Below are positions 5,260-5,912 of a stretch of 5,912 nucleotides of DNA, in pieces; position 1 is the stretch's first letter; every line of letters begins with the position of its first letter. Position numbers and translations under genes: made by a program. The DNA lies in the NCBI GenBank assembly GCA_029256465.1, contig JAQSXW010000057.1:1-5912 (forward strand), given 5' to 3'. Below the pieces are notes generated by a model that had not been told where the DNA came from, did not search any database, and worked only from the letters and a program-made list of their open reading frames with translations. The DNA is from Evtepia sp. (GTDB taxonomy: Bacteria; Bacillota; Clostridia; Oscillospirales; Oscillospiraceae).

Positions 5260-5288
5260 ATTCTATCTTTTTTCCCTTTGCCTGTCAA
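5260..5288 (-). promoter_or_regulatory. strong sigma-A promoter for the structured RNA and rpe-recR
   Basis: On the minus strand TTGACA (5288-5283), a 17-base spacer and TAGAAT (5265-5260). The start falls near 5254-5251, about 300 bases before the rpe ATG. I see no comparable promoter closer to rpe, so rpe-recR is probably expressed through this RNA. Confidence 0.82.
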
Positions 5289-5308
5289 CGAAAAGCTTTC
5301 CATTTTCC

Positions 5309-5337
5309 TTGACACCTCATATGGATACAGGTACAAT
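5309..5337 (+). promoter_or_regulatory. strong sigma-A promoter of xpaC
   Basis: TTGACA (5309-5314), a 17-base spacer and TACAAT (5332-5337). Transcription should begin near 5344, giving an AT-rich leader of about 74 bases with only a marginal inverted repeat (AGTAAA 5356-5361, TTTACT 5382-5387). Its -35 box is 20 bases from the -35 of the opposite promoter, so the two are back to back. Confidence 0.83.
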
Positions 5338-5417
5338 AATATTATATTCTATTAAAGTAAACATGTCTTTATTTTAAGGCATTTACTGTACTTTTTCTTG
5401 AAAGGGCTTGTTTCTGC

Positions 5418-5912
5418 ATGGCAAAAATTAAGAAACGTTCTGTAGCGCCTTTTTATTCTGTTGCTGCAGTGTGGTTGTTTTTCGCTTTGTTCTTGGACCT
5501 ATATGCACCCAGCCACTACATTACTGCTGTCATTGTTTCACTTGCAGCTGCCATCATAGCCTACGGAATTTGGCCCACCCGTGTATTTGAGCTTCCCGAT
5601 CCAGAACCTGCTGAGCCAAAAGCAGAAGAAAAAAAGGAAACCTCCACAGAATCCGAACCTGCAGTAGACCCGAAGATTGATGCACTCATTAAGGAACGGA
5701 ATCGAGCCATCAGTGAGATGCGTCGTCTGAATGACAATATCGAAGACCCAGACATTTCTGCTCAGATCGATGTACTAGAGATCACTGCCGCAAAGATCAT
5801 TGATCATGTAGTTGCTCATCCAGAGAAACTGTCCCAGATTCGTAAATTTATGAGCTATTATCTTCCTACCACCATTAAGCTCCTTAATGCGTACGACCGA
5901 ATGGGGGCTGCT
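5418..5912 (+). CDS. xpaC: XpaC-family (5-bromo-4-chloroindolyl phosphate hydrolysis) membrane protein, 3' end cut by window
   Basis: 165 codons are present and the frame runs off the end. The ATG at 5418 has GAAAGGG 11 bases upstream (5400-5406). A basic start (AKIKKR) leads into two probable membrane helices (about 12-28 and 33-53). Then comes a proline- and glutamate-rich linker (57-83), and from about residue 85 a charged helical region with the family stretch FMSYYLPTTIKLLNAYDRM (144-162). This matches the XpaC family, named from a Bacillus gene affecting hydrolysis of an indolyl phosphate dye; a direct enzymatic role is doubtful. In Bacillota xpaC often precedes telA (toxic anion resistance), and here the next gene lies outside the window. 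It probably works as a membrane-anchored partner of that protein, by family inference only. Confidence 0.87.
   Translation, partial: MAKIKKRSVAPFYSVAAVWLFFALFLDLYAPSHYITAVIVSLAAAIIAYGIWPTRVFELPDPEPAEPKAEEKKETSTESEPAVDPKIDALIKERNRAISEMRRLNDNIEDPDISAQIDVLEITAAKIIDHVVAHPEKLSQIRKFMSYYLPTTIKLLNAYDRMGAA

Noticed and set aside
5354..5394. Inverted repeats AGTAAA/TTTACT and AAAGTA/TACTTT in the xpaC leader
   Set aside because: Six-base AT-rich arms with long loops, competing with each other; expected by chance in such DNA.

Overview
The window looks like a piece of the chromosome of a low-to-mid GC Bacillota (Firmicutes), probably an anaerobic Clostridia-like lineage. Evidence: close-to-consensus sigma-A promoters (TTGACA with a 17-bp spacer, three times), AAGGAGG-type ribosome binding sites, compact Rho-independent hairpins with U tracts, and a gene set typical of that phylum (DUF421/YetF membrane protein, stand-alone flavin enoate reductase with a C-terminal cysteine cluster, XpaC-family protein). 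I cannot name a genus. No mobile element, CRISPR array, tRNA or rRNA was seen.

Layout. 1-464 (-): 5' part of a DUF421/YetF membrane protein. 541-574: terminator of the next gene. 590-1675 (-): NADH:flavin oxidoreductase of the Old Yellow Enzyme family. 1676-1974: divergent regulatory region with a promoter on each side, an AT-rich palindrome and an imperfect direct repeat. 1975-2517 (+): six-helix acetate/succinate-type transporter (AceTr/GPR1-FUN34-YaaH family). 2518-2681: convergent intergenic region ending in a bidirectional terminator. 2682-3548 (-): nitrilase-superfamily amidohydrolase. 3648-3675: recR terminator. 3681-4283 (-) recR and 4296-4952 (-) rpe form a tight two-gene operon. 4974-5254 (-): GC-rich, highly structured RNA segment between a strong promoter and rpe. 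5309-5337: a second strong promoter, back to back with the first, driving xpaC (5418 to the window end, +).

The genes are mostly housekeeping or accessory metabolism: pentose-phosphate epimerase and recombination repair (rpe-recR), acid transport, flavin-dependent reduction and amide hydrolysis. The one strongly unexplained element is the structured RNA ahead of rpe. It is 63% G+C over 5041-5220 (114 of 180 bases counted), has several long complementary helices including a possible pseudoknot, starts from an excellent promoter, and ends in a small hairpin plus U6 tract just before the rpe ribosome binding site. It could be a separate non-coding RNA or a cis-acting leader of rpe-recR. I do not recognise its family.
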